This document shows positions 34,231-43,682 of a stretch of DNA of 64,000 nt, piece by piece. The stretch comes from Planosporangium spinosum. Its GTDB lineage: Bacteria > Actinomycetota > Actinomycetes > Mycobacteriales > Micromonosporaceae. Each line of letters begins with the position of its first letter. Position 1 is the stretch's first letter. The notes beneath the pieces are model-generated. The model was not told where the DNA came from, did not search any database, and saw nothing but the letters and a program-made list of their open reading frames with translations. The position numbers were made by a program, and so were the translations under genes. The stretch spans positions 47,079 through 111,078 of the forward strand of contig NZ_JBLYUB010000021.1 in NCBI RefSeq assembly GCF_049999945.1, read 5' to 3'.

Positions 34231-35620
34231 GGCGCTCGCCCCGGTACCGATGAGCCGGGTCGCCGTGGTGACGCCGCGGATGTCCGTGCGAGCCACCCTG
34301 GTACGGCTCGCCGACGCCGGCATGATGGAGATCGAGCGCGCGGAGGCGTCCCCGGCCGGTCGGGCCGGCGGGGTGCCGCCGCAGCTGTCGGTTACCGAGC
34401 CGGATCTGGACCTCATTACCCGCACCGGTCGCGCCGACCTGGTCGCGGGTGAGACGGAGCTGGCCGGGTACCGCGCGGAGATGGTCGAGCGGGGTGAGGT
34501 CGCCGCTCTGGTGGGCTGGGTGCCGAAAGCCGACCTGGCCGGCCTTGCCGGTCGGTTGGCCGAGGTCGGTGCGGCGGCCGTACCGCTGCCGATGCCACGG
34601 GGCGTACAGCCGCCCAGTGCCGCGCCGCCCGGGCCGGCCCGGCGGGCGTTCGCGCCGCTGGTCGAGGCGTACACGACCGTCCCGTATCGCGACGTGGACC
34701 CGACCCTGTTGGCGGGCCTCGCCTACGTCGTCATGTTCGGGGCGATGTTCGGCGACGTCGGGCACGGCGCGCTCCTGATCGGAATCGCGGTGGCGATCAG
34801 GCTCGGGCGGCTCGGGTGGCTCGCCCGAGCGCGCCCGTACTGGCTGTTCATCGCCGCCGCAGGGCTGGCGAGCGCGCTGTTCGGCATGGCGTACGGGGAG
34901 TGCTTCGGCCCCACCGGCCTGGTGCCGACGCTGTGGCTCGCCCCGATGGATCAGCCGGTGCGACTGCTGGTTGCCGCCGTGGGGTTCGGGGCGGTGCTGC
35001 TGGCCGGCGCCTACCTGCTCGGCACGGTCAACCGGGTGCGGGAGGGCGGCTGGGCAGTGGCGCTGTACGCCCCGTCCGGGCTCGCCGGCGGGCTGCTGTT
35101 CCTCGCCGCCGGGCTGGCCACCCTGGCCTGGTACGCCCACCTGGCGTGGGCCGGGTTCACCGCCGGTGGTCTCGCGCTGGTCGCGCTGGCGCTGTCGTAC
35201 GCCGGTCTGCTCGCCGCTGCCGGCGGCGGGGCATCCGGTGTGGTGCAGGCGAGCATCGAGCTGTTCGATGTGGTCATCCGGATCGGTGCCAACGTGGTGT
35301 CGTTCGCCCGGCTGGCCGCGTTCGGCCTCACCCACGCGGTCCTCGGCGCGATCGTGTGGCGCGCCACGGTCGCGTTGTGGCACCGGGGCGCGGCGGGTGT
35401 GGCCGGCGCGGTTGTCGCGTTCGCCGTCGGCAACGCGGTCGCGTTCGGGCTGGAGGCCCTCGTCGCGGCGGTCCAGGCGCTGCGCCTGGAGTACTACGAG
35501 CTGTTCTCGCGGGTGTTCGAACTCCAGGGTCGCCCGTTCCGGCCGTGGCACGTGCCGACGGCCGAACCGCTACCCGCCGCACCGGTACGGAGCGAGGAGG
35601 AACCATGCTCGCCTGGCTGA
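34217..35620 (+). CDS. V/A-type ATPase membrane subunit I (a), short form
   Basis: At 467 residues this is markedly shorter than usual subunit I (about 600-650). The first 170 residues are a reduced cytosolic arm. The rest is polytopic and has the hallmark MFGAMFGDVGHGALL, then a C-terminal half with NVVSFARLAAFGLTHAVLGA, where the Arg is the likely proton-path residue facing the c-ring Glu. Loss occurs mainly in the cytosolic arm, so the stator contact may differ from that in standard enzymes. Confidence 0.88.
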   Translation: MRWREALAPVPMSRVAVVTPRMSVRATLVRLADAGMMEIERAEASPAGRAGGVPPQLSVTEPDLDLITRTGRADLVAGETELAGYRAEMVERGEVAALVGWVPKADLAGLAGRLAEVGAAAVPLPMPRGVQPPSAAPPGPARRAFAPLVEAYTTVPYRDVDPTLLAGLAYVVMFGAMFGDVGHGALLIGIAVAIRLGRLGWLARARPYWLFIAAAGLASALFGMAYGECFGPTGLVPTLWLAPMDQPVRLLVAAVGFGAVLLAGAYLLGTVNRVREGGWAVALYAPSGLAGGLLFLAAGLATLAWYAHLAWAGFTAGGLALVALALSYAGLLAAAGGGASGVVQASIELFDVVIRIGANVVSFARLAAFGLTHAVLGAIVWRATVALWHRGAAGVAGAVVAFAVGNAVAFGLEALVAAVQALRLEYYELFSRVFELQGRPFRPWHVPTAEPLPAAPVRSEEEPCSPG

Positions 35621-36033
35621 TCGCGCTTCCCGCCCTGATCGGCGGCGCTGTCGCGGCTTTGATCCTGTTACGCCGCCGGGGACGGCTGGCACTCCGGCTG
35701 CTCGCCGCCGTGAACGGGCTCCTGATTCTCGCGGCCGTGGCCGTCGCGACCGTGGTGGTGACCGGCGGGCCGGCCCACGCCGCGGCGAGCGACCCCGTCG
35801 CCCAGGGCGCGTCCGCGCACGCGGGTGCGATGGCGCTGATCGCCGCCGCCATCGCGGTCGCCGGGTCCTCGATCGGCGCCGGGATCGCTGTCGCGTACGC
35901 CGGAGCCGCGGCCCTCGCCGCGATGAGTGAGCGCCCGGAACTGTTCGGCCGGGCGATGGTCATCGTCGGGCTGGCCGAGGGCATCGCCATCTACGGGCTG
36001 ATCGTGTCGATCATCATCATCGGACGGGCGTGA
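35605..36033 (+). CDS. V/A-type ATPase proteolipid subunit K (c)
   Basis: A 142-residue protein. The C-terminal hairpin has AIAVAGSSIGAGIAVAYAGA in helix 1 and VGLAEGIAIYGLIVSI in helix 2, with the ion-carrying Glu in LAEG. The residues that mark sodium-binding rings (a Gln in helix 1 and Ser/Thr next to the Glu) are not seen, so proton specificity is inferred. An extra N-terminal part of about 65 residues adds two hydrophobic segments ending AHAAAS, which may be a cleaved leader. GAGGAGG precedes the ATG. Confidence 0.9.
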   Translation: MLAWLIALPALIGGAVAALILLRRRGRLALRLLAAVNGLLILAAVAVATVVVTGGPAHAAASDPVAQGASAHAGAMALIAAAIAVAGSSIGAGIAVAYAGAAALAAMSERPELFGRAMVIVGLAEGIAIYGLIVSIIIIGRA

Positions 36034-36257
36034 CGGGGATGGCTCGGATAGCGGTCATCGGCGAACCGGTACGCGTGCAGGGCTTCGGGCTGGTTGGCGC
36101 GCTGGTGGTCTCGGCCGAGGAGCCGGCGGCGGTACGCGAGGCGTGGCGGTCGCTGCCCGACGACGTCGAGGTCGTCATCCTGACCCCGGCGGCCGCTCAC
36201 ATGCTCGCTGCCGAAACGGGTGCACCGGGTGGGCGGCTGACGGTGGTGATGCCGTGA
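36030..36257 (+). CDS. atpF: V/A-type ATPase subunit F
   Basis: A 75-residue Rossmann-like small subunit: RIAVIGEPVRVQGFGLVGA, then DDVEVVILTPAAAHML. Subunit F sits at the central stalk and regulates catalysis. The GTG start overlaps the stop of subunit K; an ATG at 36039 (MARIAVIGE) is an alternative. Its TGA overlaps the GTG of subunit E. Confidence 0.85.
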   Translation: MTGMARIAVIGEPVRVQGFGLVGALVVSAEEPAAVREAWRSLPDDVEVVILTPAAAHMLAAETGAPGGRLTVVMP

Positions 36258-36766
36258 CCACGCTGAAGTCGGCCCCCGTCGACGTGCTCGCCCCGGTACG
36301 CGAGGCGCTGCTCGCGGCCGCCCGTGCCGACGCCGACCAGATCGTGGCCGCTGCGGAGGCGGACGCGGACGCGGTCCTGGCGGCGGCCCGCGACCAGGCG
36401 GCGCGGATCCTCGGCCAGGCGCGGCAGGAGGGCCTCGCGGACGCGGCCGCGCTGGTGGCCGCCGACCGGTCGCGCGCCCGCCGGCGAGCCCGTGTCACCG
36501 TCCTGCGCGCGCGACGGGAGGCGTACGAGGTGCTGCGGTCGGCCACCCGCGCCGCCGCGGCGCGTCTGCGTGACGAACCGGAGTACCCCGAGCTGCGGGC
36601 GCGGCTGGTTGCGGCTGCCCGTCGCGCGCTCGGCCCGGACGCGCGCGTACAGGAGGCGGAAGGCGGCGGCATCGTCGCGGAGTCGCCCGGGCACCGGCTC
36701 GATCTGTCGCTGTCCGGTTTCGCCGACCGGGCCTTCGACGTCACGGTCACCGGGGAGCCGACATGA
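36254..36766 (+). CDS. atpE: V/A-type ATPase peripheral-stalk subunit E
   Basis: A 170-residue protein with an N-terminal Ala-rich coiled coil (AARADADQIVAAAEADADA) and a C-terminal globular half ending LDLSLSGFADRAFDVTVTG. This matches subunit E, which pairs with G/H in the peripheral stalk. GTG start in a GTGA overlap with subunit F; the end overlaps subunit A by 4 bp. Confidence 0.85.
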   Translation: MTTLKSAPVDVLAPVREALLAAARADADQIVAAAEADADAVLAAARDQAARILGQARQEGLADAAALVAADRSRARRRARVTVLRARREAYEVLRSATRAAAARLRDEPEYPELRARLVAAARRALGPDARVQEAEGGGIVAESPGHRLDLSLSGFADRAFDVTVTGEPT

Positions 36767-38475
36767 GCACGGTGCTGCGGGTCAACGGGCCGCTGGTCGA
36801 GGTCGACCCGCTGCCCGGCGTGGTCATGGCGGAGCTGGTCGAGGTCGGTGCTGGCTGGTTGCCGGCGGAGGTGGTCGCACTTCGCGAAGACCGGATGACG
36901 CTGCAGGCCTACGAGTACACCGGGTCGCTGGCCCCCGGCGACCCCGCGAGGGCGCTGGGCCGGCCGCTGGCCGCGCGGCTCGGGCCCGGCCTGCTGGCCG
37001 GCGTCTTCGACGGCCTGCTGCGCCCACTGCGCGACGCCGCCACCTGGCTCGCCGCCGGCGCGTCAGGTGGTGGCGAGGACCGGCGCGTCTGGGCGTTTCA
37101 GCCGATCGCTGCGGTAGGAGACCAGGTGCGTGAAGGAAACCTTGTCGGCACGGTCAGCGGCGCGGGGGCGATTACCCACCGGGTACAGGTGCCACCCGGC
37201 GTCTCCGGACGCCTCGAGCGGCTGCGTCCGGCGGGGGAGTACCGGGCCGATGAACCGGTGGCGACCGTCGGCGACACCGACGTCACCCTCGCCTCCTGGT
37301 GGCCGGTACGCCGGCCCCGCCCGTACCGTGAACGCCGGCGTACGGACGAGCCGCTGGTGACCGGGCAGCGGGTGCTCGACGCGGTGTTCCCGTTGACCAA
37401 GGGTGGCACCGCTGCCGTGCCGGGAGGCTTCGGCACCGGCAAGACCGTACTGTTGCAGCAGATCGCCAAGTGGGGCGACGCCGACGTGATCGTCTACGTC
37501 GGCTGCGGCGAGCGCGGCAACGAGATGGCCGACGTCGTCGCCGAGCTGGCCGAGCTGTCCGATCCTCGTACCGGTGGGCGGCTCGCCGACCGCACGGTGA
37601 TCATTGCGAACACCTCAAACATGCCGATCATGGCGCGGGAGGCCAGCATCTACACCGGCGTCACGGTCGCCGAGTACTACCGGGACATGGGCTACGACGC
37701 GGTCGTCATCGCCGACTCCACCTCCCGGTGGGCCGAGGCGCTACGCGAGTTCGCGTCGCGGACGGGCGCGCTGCCGGCCGAGGAGGGCTACCCGGCCGGA
37801 CTGGCTTCTGCCCTGGCAGCGTTCTACGAGCGGGCGGCCAGGGTGACGACTCTCGGTGGGGACACCGGTTCGGTCACCATCGTCGGCGCCGTTTCGCCTC
37901 CGGGCGGCGACATGACGGAACCGGTCACCGCACACACCCAACGCTTCGTCCGTACCCTGTGGGTTCTTGATCGGGATCTGGCCTACGCCCGGCACTATCC
38001 AGCGGTGGCCTGGGCCGGCTCCTACTGTCGGGACACCGCGACCGTCGGCAGTTGGTACACCCGCAACGGCGACGCGGAGTGGGTCGACCGGCGGGCCCGG
38101 ATGATGTCCACACTGGCCGACGCCGACCGGCTCGCCGCGCTCGCCGAGTTGGTCGGCGTGGGATCGCTGCCCGGCCGCGAGCGCATGGTGCTGCTTGCCG
38201 GTCGGCTGATTCGCGAGGCGGTCCTGCAGCAGAGCGCGCTGTCGGCCAACGACGCCTACTGCGCTCCGGCGAAGTCGGCCGCGCTGGTCGAGACGGTCCT
38301 CGACGTGGCCCGCCGCTGCGGGGAACTCGTGGACGCCGGCGTGCCGGCGGCCACGATCGAGGAGTGCGACTTCTCGCCGGTCCTGCGTGCCCGCGAGGAC
38401 GCCCCGCCGGCGGACGCCGAACCCGTGCGCCGCGCGCGGGAGGCAATGCTGCGTCGGCTGAAAGAGCTGGCATGA
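36763..38475 (+). CDS. atpA: V/A-type ATPase catalytic subunit A
   Basis: A 570-residue catalytic subunit. The P-loop is GGFGTGKTV (near residue 225), followed by VYVGCGERGNEMADV with the catalytic Glu, then SNMPIMAREASIYTG, DSTSRWAEALREF and the C-terminal helices. The insertion before the P-loop (FQPIAAVGDQVREGNLVGTV) is the non-homologous region that separates V/A from F-type beta subunits. It hydrolyses or makes ATP in the V1 head. Confidence 0.96.
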   Translation: MSTVLRVNGPLVEVDPLPGVVMAELVEVGAGWLPAEVVALREDRMTLQAYEYTGSLAPGDPARALGRPLAARLGPGLLAGVFDGLLRPLRDAATWLAAGASGGGEDRRVWAFQPIAAVGDQVREGNLVGTVSGAGAITHRVQVPPGVSGRLERLRPAGEYRADEPVATVGDTDVTLASWWPVRRPRPYRERRRTDEPLVTGQRVLDAVFPLTKGGTAAVPGGFGTGKTVLLQQIAKWGDADVIVYVGCGERGNEMADVVAELAELSDPRTGGRLADRTVIIANTSNMPIMAREASIYTGVTVAEYYRDMGYDAVVIADSTSRWAEALREFASRTGALPAEEGYPAGLASALAAFYERAARVTTLGGDTGSVTIVGAVSPPGGDMTEPVTAHTQRFVRTLWVLDRDLAYARHYPAVAWAGSYCRDTATVGSWYTRNGDAEWVDRRARMMSTLADADRLAALAELVGVGSLPGRERMVLLAGRLIREAVLQQSALSANDAYCAPAKSAALVETVLDVARRCGELVDAGVPAATIEECDFSPVLRAREDAPPADAEPVRRAREAMLRRLKELA

Positions 38476-39854
38476 TCGCCGTCGAGTACACCGGTGTCGG
38501 CGAGGTGCGCGGCCCGCTGCTCGTCGTCCGCGGCGTCGCAGGTGTGGGTTGGGACGAGTTCGCGCGCATCCGGCTAGGCGTGGGCGAGGTACGCCACGGG
38601 CTGGTCCTCGAGGTCGACCACGACCTGGCCGTGGTGCAGGTGCTGGAGGGCACTGAGGGCGTCGACCGCGACGCGGTGTCGGTCGCCTTCGACGGCAGTC
38701 CGCTGCGCATTCCGGTCGGGGCAGGCTGGCTCGGTCGGGTCTGTAACGGCCGCGGCGAGCCGCTCGACGACGGGCCCCCGATCTACTCCACCCAGTCGGC
38801 GCCGGTCAACGGGTATCCGCTGAACCCGACCTGGCGGCAGCCACCGACCGATCCGGTGCTCACCGGACTGTCCGCGATCGACGGGCTCACCACGCTGGTC
38901 CGCGGGCAGAAGCTGCCGGTGTTCTCAGTCGCCGGGCTGCCGCAGTTGGAGCTGGCCACCCAGATCGCCAGCCAGGCCACCGCCGGGGGCGGGGAGCTGT
39001 TCTGCGTGGTGTTCGCCGCGATGGGGCTCACCCATGCCGACGCCGACGCCGCCCGCGACGCGCTCGAGGAACGGTCGGCGGCCGGTGAGCTGGCCCTGCT
39101 GCTCAACACCGCCGACGCCCCGGTCATCGAGCGCATCCTCACCCCACGTATCGCGCTGACCGTCGCCGAGCACCTGGCGTACACGCTCGGCCGGCACGTG
39201 CTCGTGGTGGCCGCCGACATGACCAGTTACTGCGAGGCGGTACGGGAGGTGTCAGCCGCCCGCGGCGAGATCCCGGGCCGGCACGCCTACCCCGGTTACC
39301 TGTACAGCGACCTCGCGTCGATTTACGAGCGGTGCGGACGGGTGCGCGACCATCCCGGCTCGGTCACCCTGCTGCCGCTGTTGACCATGCCGGCCGGTGA
39401 CATCACCCACCCGGTGCCGGACCTGACCGGCTACATCACCGAGGGCCAGGTCGTGCTGTCGCCCGAGGTGTTCGCCCGCGGCACGTACCCGCCGGTCGAC
39501 CCGCTGTCGTCGCTGTCCCGGCTGATGCGCAAGGGCGCCGGCCCTGGGCGTACCCGCCCCGACCATCTCGACGTCGCCGCCCAGCTGATCGCGGCCCTCG
39601 CCCGCGCCCGCCAGGCGAGTGAGCTCGCCGAACTTGTCGGCGCGGGCGCGCTCGGCGACACCGACCGGCGGTACCTGTCCTTCGCCGAGGCGTTCGAACG
39701 GGATTTTCTGGCGCAGCGACCCGACGAGAACCGGACGATCGACGACAGCCTGGACCGGGCCTGGCGGGCGCTGTCGGTGCTGCCGCGCCGGGAGTTGACC
39801 ATGCTGTCGGCCGCGCTGCTCGACGCGCATCTGGGCGGTGGAGACCATGCCTGA
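38472..39854 (+). CDS. atpB: V/A-type ATPase subunit B
   Basis: A 460-residue non-catalytic head subunit: YSTQSAPVNGYPLNPTWRQP, GLSAIDGLTTLVRGQKLPVF, VAADMTSYCEAVREVSAARG, PGRHAYPGYLYSDLASIYER and MPAGDITHPVPDLTGYITEG. As expected it lacks an intact P-loop at the position of subunit A's. The ATG overlaps the subunit A stop (ATGA). Confidence 0.96.
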   Translation: MIAVEYTGVGEVRGPLLVVRGVAGVGWDEFARIRLGVGEVRHGLVLEVDHDLAVVQVLEGTEGVDRDAVSVAFDGSPLRIPVGAGWLGRVCNGRGEPLDDGPPIYSTQSAPVNGYPLNPTWRQPPTDPVLTGLSAIDGLTTLVRGQKLPVFSVAGLPQLELATQIASQATAGGGELFCVVFAAMGLTHADADAARDALEERSAAGELALLLNTADAPVIERILTPRIALTVAEHLAYTLGRHVLVVAADMTSYCEAVREVSAARGEIPGRHAYPGYLYSDLASIYERCGRVRDHPGSVTLLPLLTMPAGDITHPVPDLTGYITEGQVVLSPEVFARGTYPPVDPLSSLSRLMRKGAGPGRTRPDHLDVAAQLIAALARARQASELAELVGAGALGDTDRRYLSFAEAFERDFLAQRPDENRTIDDSLDRAWRALSVLPRRELTMLSAALLDAHLGGGDHA

Positions 39855-40446
39855 CCTGCGGCGGGTACCGCCCGGTCGGGCCGGGCGGCTGTGGCTGCGC
39901 CGTCGCCTGGACACCGCCGAACGCGGCGTGAGGCTGCTGGACCGCAAGCTGCGCATCCTGCGTACCGAGCAGGAGCGCCTGCGGCAGGTGGCCGAACAGA
40001 CCGGTGTGGCGTGGCAGGCCCGCTGCCGCGAGGCCGAACGGTGGCTGGCCCGTGCGGCGATGCTCGGCGGACAGCGTGAGATCCGGCTCGCGACCGGTGC
40101 GCCGACCGCCGAGGTTACCGTGGAGTGGGGCAGCGTGATGGGAGCCCGGTACCCGCTGGAGGCGACGTGCAGGCCAACCGGCGGGCAGCGAGTACCCGGT
40201 ACCGTCGCGCTGGATCAGGCGATCGCCGCCCACCGTGCCGCACTGCAGGCCGCGGTGGCCCATGCTGCCGCGACGGAATCCTGCCGGGTCATCGACGCGG
40301 AGGTGGCCGAAACCCGCCGCAGGGTGCGGGCGCTGGGCGACCGCTGGATACCGCGGCTGACCGAGGCTCTCGCTGCGCTGGACCAGCGGCTGGAGGAGAC
40401 CGAGCGCGCCGAGCAGATCCGCATGCGGTGGGCCGCCGAACGGTAA
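39847..40446 (+). CDS. atpD: V/A-type ATPase central-stalk subunit D
   Basis: A 199-residue protein with long N- and C-terminal helices (LDRKLRILRTEQERLRQVAE and LTEALAALDQRLEETERAEQ), as in the rotating shaft subunit D. The ATG at 39847 lies five bases after GGAG; a GTG at 39838 is an alternative. It overlaps the end of subunit B and is the last ATPase gene. Confidence 0.9.
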   Translation: MPDLRRVPPGRAGRLWLRRRLDTAERGVRLLDRKLRILRTEQERLRQVAEQTGVAWQARCREAERWLARAAMLGGQREIRLATGAPTAEVTVEWGSVMGARYPLEATCRPTGGQRVPGTVALDQAIAAHRAALQAAVAHAAATESCRVIDAEVAETRRRVRALGDRWIPRLTEALAALDQRLEETERAEQIRMRWAAER

Positions 40447-40546
40447 CGACGATGAACCGGGGTATCTGCTGGGCGGAACGGGTCGGATGGCTTCGCGTCA
40501 ACCGGTGGTACCGGCGACGTGGTTGACAGTGAGGGGACAGAGCGCC

Positions 40547-41560
40547 ATGAGTGAGTTCATCGAGCCGCGCGGCGCGAGTCAGGCAGAGGCGGCTACCCGG
40601 GCGCTCAGCGAGGCCGCTGCGGAGGCCGGCCGGGCGCCGTCGATCTTCAACAGTCAGCCGTGGCATTGGCAGATCGCCGGCGACGTCGCCGAACTGCGCG
40701 CCGACCGCCAACGCCAGCTCCGCACGGTTGACCCCGACGGCCGGATGCTCACCGTCAGCTGCGGCGCGGCGCTGCACCACGCGCGGACCGCGCTGGCCGC
40801 CGCAGGATTCACCGCCGAGGTCGCCCGCCTACCCGAGGAAGGCGATCCGGACCTGCTCGCCCGGATCCGCCTGGTCGGTGCGCGGGCGCCGGAACGAGCA
40901 GTGCTGCGGCTGCGGCAGGCGATGGCGCTGCGCCACACCGACCGCCGCCCGTTCGACGACGGGGACGTGCCGCCGGCAGCGTCGGGCCGGCTGTGCGAGG
41001 CGGCCGGGGCACAGGGGGCCCGCCTGCGGCTGCTGGAACCGGACGAGGTGGCCACGTTGGCGCACGCCGCGGCCCGGGCCGGGTATGTCGAGTTCACCGA
41101 TCCGCGGTACCGGGCCGAGCTGTCGGCCTGGACCGGGCGGACTCGCGGCACCCGGGACGGGATCGAACCGGCCACGGCTGCCCACCAGCTACCGCGGCCG
41201 GTGCCGATGCGAAACCTCGACCCTGTTGCCCTGCCGGACAAAACGGCGCACCACCTCGTCGACCGGCACGCGTGCTACGCCGTCCTGTACACCGATACGG
41301 ACACACCCGCGGATTGGCTGGCGGCGGGGGAGGCGCTGTCGGCGGTCCTGCTTACTGCCACCGACGAATCGCTCGCGGCGTCGCCGATCAGCGACGTCAT
41401 CGAGGTAGCGGCCACCCGGCGATTGCTGTACGACCTGTTCGGCGGAGCCGGCTACCCGATGATCGCGCTGCGACTTGGAGTTCCGTACGGAGACCCGCCT
41501 GCGACTTCCGCGCGGCGCATGGCTGATGAAGTGATCGACATAGCGGACGCTGCGAGGTGA
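40547..41560 (+). CDS. Acg-type nitroreductase family protein
   Basis: A 337-residue intact member of the Acg family of FMN-binding nitroreductase-like proteins (AEAGRAPSIFNSQPWHWQ, RHTDRRPFDDGD, WLAAGEALSAVLLTATDESL, SDVIEVAATRRLLY). In mycobacteria these are DosR-controlled, and Acg itself appears to sequester flavin and lack reductase activity. The start is the ATG at 40547. It is 100 bp downstream of the V-ATPase genes and paralogous to the broken copy at 16194-17071. Confidence 0.9.
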   Translation: MSEFIEPRGASQAEAATRALSEAAAEAGRAPSIFNSQPWHWQIAGDVAELRADRQRQLRTVDPDGRMLTVSCGAALHHARTALAAAGFTAEVARLPEEGDPDLLARIRLVGARAPERAVLRLRQAMALRHTDRRPFDDGDVPPAASGRLCEAAGAQGARLRLLEPDEVATLAHAAARAGYVEFTDPRYRAELSAWTGRTRGTRDGIEPATAAHQLPRPVPMRNLDPVALPDKTAHHLVDRHACYAVLYTDTDTPADWLAAGEALSAVLLTATDESLAASPISDVIEVAATRRLLYDLFGGAGYPMIALRLGVPYGDPPATSARRMADEVIDIADAAR

Positions 41561-41723
41561 GGGGCGATCCGCGCCAGATGCAGCATCCTGCTCCCGAACG
41601 TGCGAGGCGATTGGGACCGGGCGCTGCCGGAGCGCTGGGGACACGCTGGTGGAGGGCTTACTACCGGCTGCGGTGCCCGGGATCGCCGCCACCCGACTTG
41701 CCCAACCTGCGTGAGATTCGCGC

Positions 41724-43682
41724 GTGACCGGTGGTCGCTGCGGCGTGCAGATCGAGCAGGCCCCGTCGGCTGTGCTCAGCGCTCGGGGTGCTCCCGAGTG
41801 GAGCGTCGCCGTGGAGGGGTTCGATCCGCACCGGGAGCGGGTGCACGAATCGTTGCTGACGCTCGCCGACGGCCGACTGGGCACGCGGGGCAGCCCGCTG
41901 GTGGGTGATCGGGCCACGACGCCGGGCGTCTTCCTCGCCGGGTGCTACGTCGGTGAGGGGGCTGCCACCGAGCTCGCCCGGCTGCCGTCGTGGTCGCGGC
42001 TGGCGGGAGGGGAGGAGATTCGCCCACATCGCAGGACGCTCGACCTGCGCGCCGGCGTCCTGTACGAGGACGGGCCGCTCGCCTCGGTGCGATTTTCGTC
42101 GCTCGCCCGGCCCGGCACGGTCGCGATGCGCGTGTACGGAGATCCGGCGCTGCTGCCGCCAGGCGGTGAGACGACGGTACGCGGGCCGGTCAGCGTCGCG
42201 TTTCGCGACCGCCGTCACGGCACCGTCTTCGAGCGCATCGGCGCCTATGACCCGAACCCGGGTGTCGCCGAGGCGGCAGCGGCGGCCGCAGACGCGGTCG
42301 GGTTCGACCGTCTGCTGGGGGAGCACCGGGAGGCGTGGGCGCGGCGCTGGCAGGAGGCGGAGGTCGTCGTCGACGGGGACCCGGACCTGCAGTACGCGAT
42401 CCGGTTCGCGCTGTTCCACCTGATGGCCTCCGTCGGCGGGCAGGGCGAGGCGGCGGTTGGCGCGCGCGGGTTGACCGGACCGGCGTACCGGGGGCATGTC
42501 TTCTGGGACAGCGACGTCTTCGTGCTGCCGTTCCTCGCCGCCACCCACCCCGGCTCCGCCCGGGCGATGCTGGAGTACCGGGCCCGTCGCCTGCCTGCGG
42601 CCGGTGCCCTGGCGCGCCGGCGGGGGCGGGCGGGCGCACGCTTTCCGTGGGAGTCCGCCGCCGACGGCGACGACGTCACCCCCACGTCGGCCCGCCTGCC
42701 GACCGGCGAGCTCATCAGCGTGCGGACGGGGGAGTGGGAGGAGCACATCGTCGCGGACGTCGCCTGGGCGACGGCCAGCTACCTCGACTGGACCGGCGAT
42801 GCGGCCTTCGCCGCAGGCGCGGGGCGTGACCTGCTGGTCGAGACCGCCCGCTACTGGGCTTCCCGGGTGCGACTTGACCGGTACGGGCGTGCGCACATCG
42901 ACACGGTGACCGGCCCTGACGAGTACCACGAACCGGTCGACGACAACGCGTACACCAACGTGATGGCGCGGTGGAACCTGCGACGGGCAGCGGCGCTGGA
43001 CGGCATCGGCTCGACCGAACGGGCGGCCTGGCTCGCGCTCGCGGACGCGCTCGTCGACGGGTACGACGCACGGACCGGGGTGTACGAGCAGTCCACCGGC
43101 TTCTCCGGCCTGGAGCCGATCGTGATCGCCGAACTCACCGCCCGGCCGGTCGCCGCAGACCTGCTGCTCGGGACCGAACGGATCAAGCAGACGCAGATCC
43201 TCAAGCAGCCGGATGTTCTCATGCTGCACCACCTCGTCCCCGACCAGGTCGCGCCCGGCTCACTGCCTCCCAACCTGGACTTCTACGAACCGCGCACCGC
43301 GCACGGCAGTTCGCTGTCCCCGGCGGTCCACGCCGCGCTGCTGGCCCGCGTCGGTCGGTTCGACTCCGCGTTGGAATGGTTGCGGGTCGCCGCCCGCATC
43401 GACCTCGACGACCGCACCGGCACCACCGCCGGCGGCCTGCACCTGGCCACGATGGGCGGGCTCTGGCAGGCACTGGCCTTCGGATTCGCCGGCGTACGCC
43501 CGACGCAACGGCACCTCGTCGTCGATCCCCGCCTGCCGCCGCAGTGGAACGCCCTCGAGCTGGGTTTGCGCTATCAAGGACAGCCGTTCCGCCTGCGTGT
43601 CGAGCCAGGGGGCGTGGAGATCGACTCCGACGCGCTTCAGCTTCGGCAGGCAGGCGGCCGGTGGGAGGTATCACCGACATGA
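41724..43682 (+). CDS. Glycoside hydrolase family 65 disaccharide phosphorylase-like protein
   Basis: The frame is 652 residues. The catalytic core motif GPDEYHEPVDDNAYTNVMA contains the general-acid Glu of GH65. HVFWDSDVFVLPFLA, KQTQILKQPDVLML and SLSPAVHAALLARVG are other family blocks. GH65 members phosphorolyse or hydrolyse alpha-linked glucose disaccharides such as trehalose, maltose or kojibiose; the substrate cannot be told from sequence alone. It is shorter than many members in its N-terminal domain. No phosphoglucomutase gene follows; a Usp gene overlaps its stop instead. Confidence 0.88.
   Translation: MTGGRCGVQIEQAPSAVLSARGAPEWSVAVEGFDPHRERVHESLLTLADGRLGTRGSPLVGDRATTPGVFLAGCYVGEGAATELARLPSWSRLAGGEEIRPHRRTLDLRAGVLYEDGPLASVRFSSLARPGTVAMRVYGDPALLPPGGETTVRGPVSVAFRDRRHGTVFERIGAYDPNPGVAEAAAAAADAVGFDRLLGEHREAWARRWQEAEVVVDGDPDLQYAIRFALFHLMASVGGQGEAAVGARGLTGPAYRGHVFWDSDVFVLPFLAATHPGSARAMLEYRARRLPAAGALARRRGRAGARFPWESAADGDDVTPTSARLPTGELISVRTGEWEEHIVADVAWATASYLDWTGDAAFAAGAGRDLLVETARYWASRVRLDRYGRAHIDTVTGPDEYHEPVDDNAYTNVMARWNLRRAAALDGIGSTERAAWLALADALVDGYDARTGVYEQSTGFSGLEPIVIAELTARPVAADLLLGTERIKQTQILKQPDVLMLHHLVPDQVAPGSLPPNLDFYEPRTAHGSSLSPAVHAALLARVGRFDSALEWLRVAARIDLDDRTGTTAGGLHLATMGGLWQALAFGFAGVRPTQRHLVVDPRLPPQWNALELGLRYQGQPFRLRVEPGGVEIDSDALQLRQAGGRWEVSPT

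Noticed and set aside
32608..34674. Upstream extension of the minus-strand Usp frame to 34674
   Set aside because: It would add nearly 700 residues of low-complexity sequence antisense to V-ATPase genes; the Usp domain starts only at about 32560.
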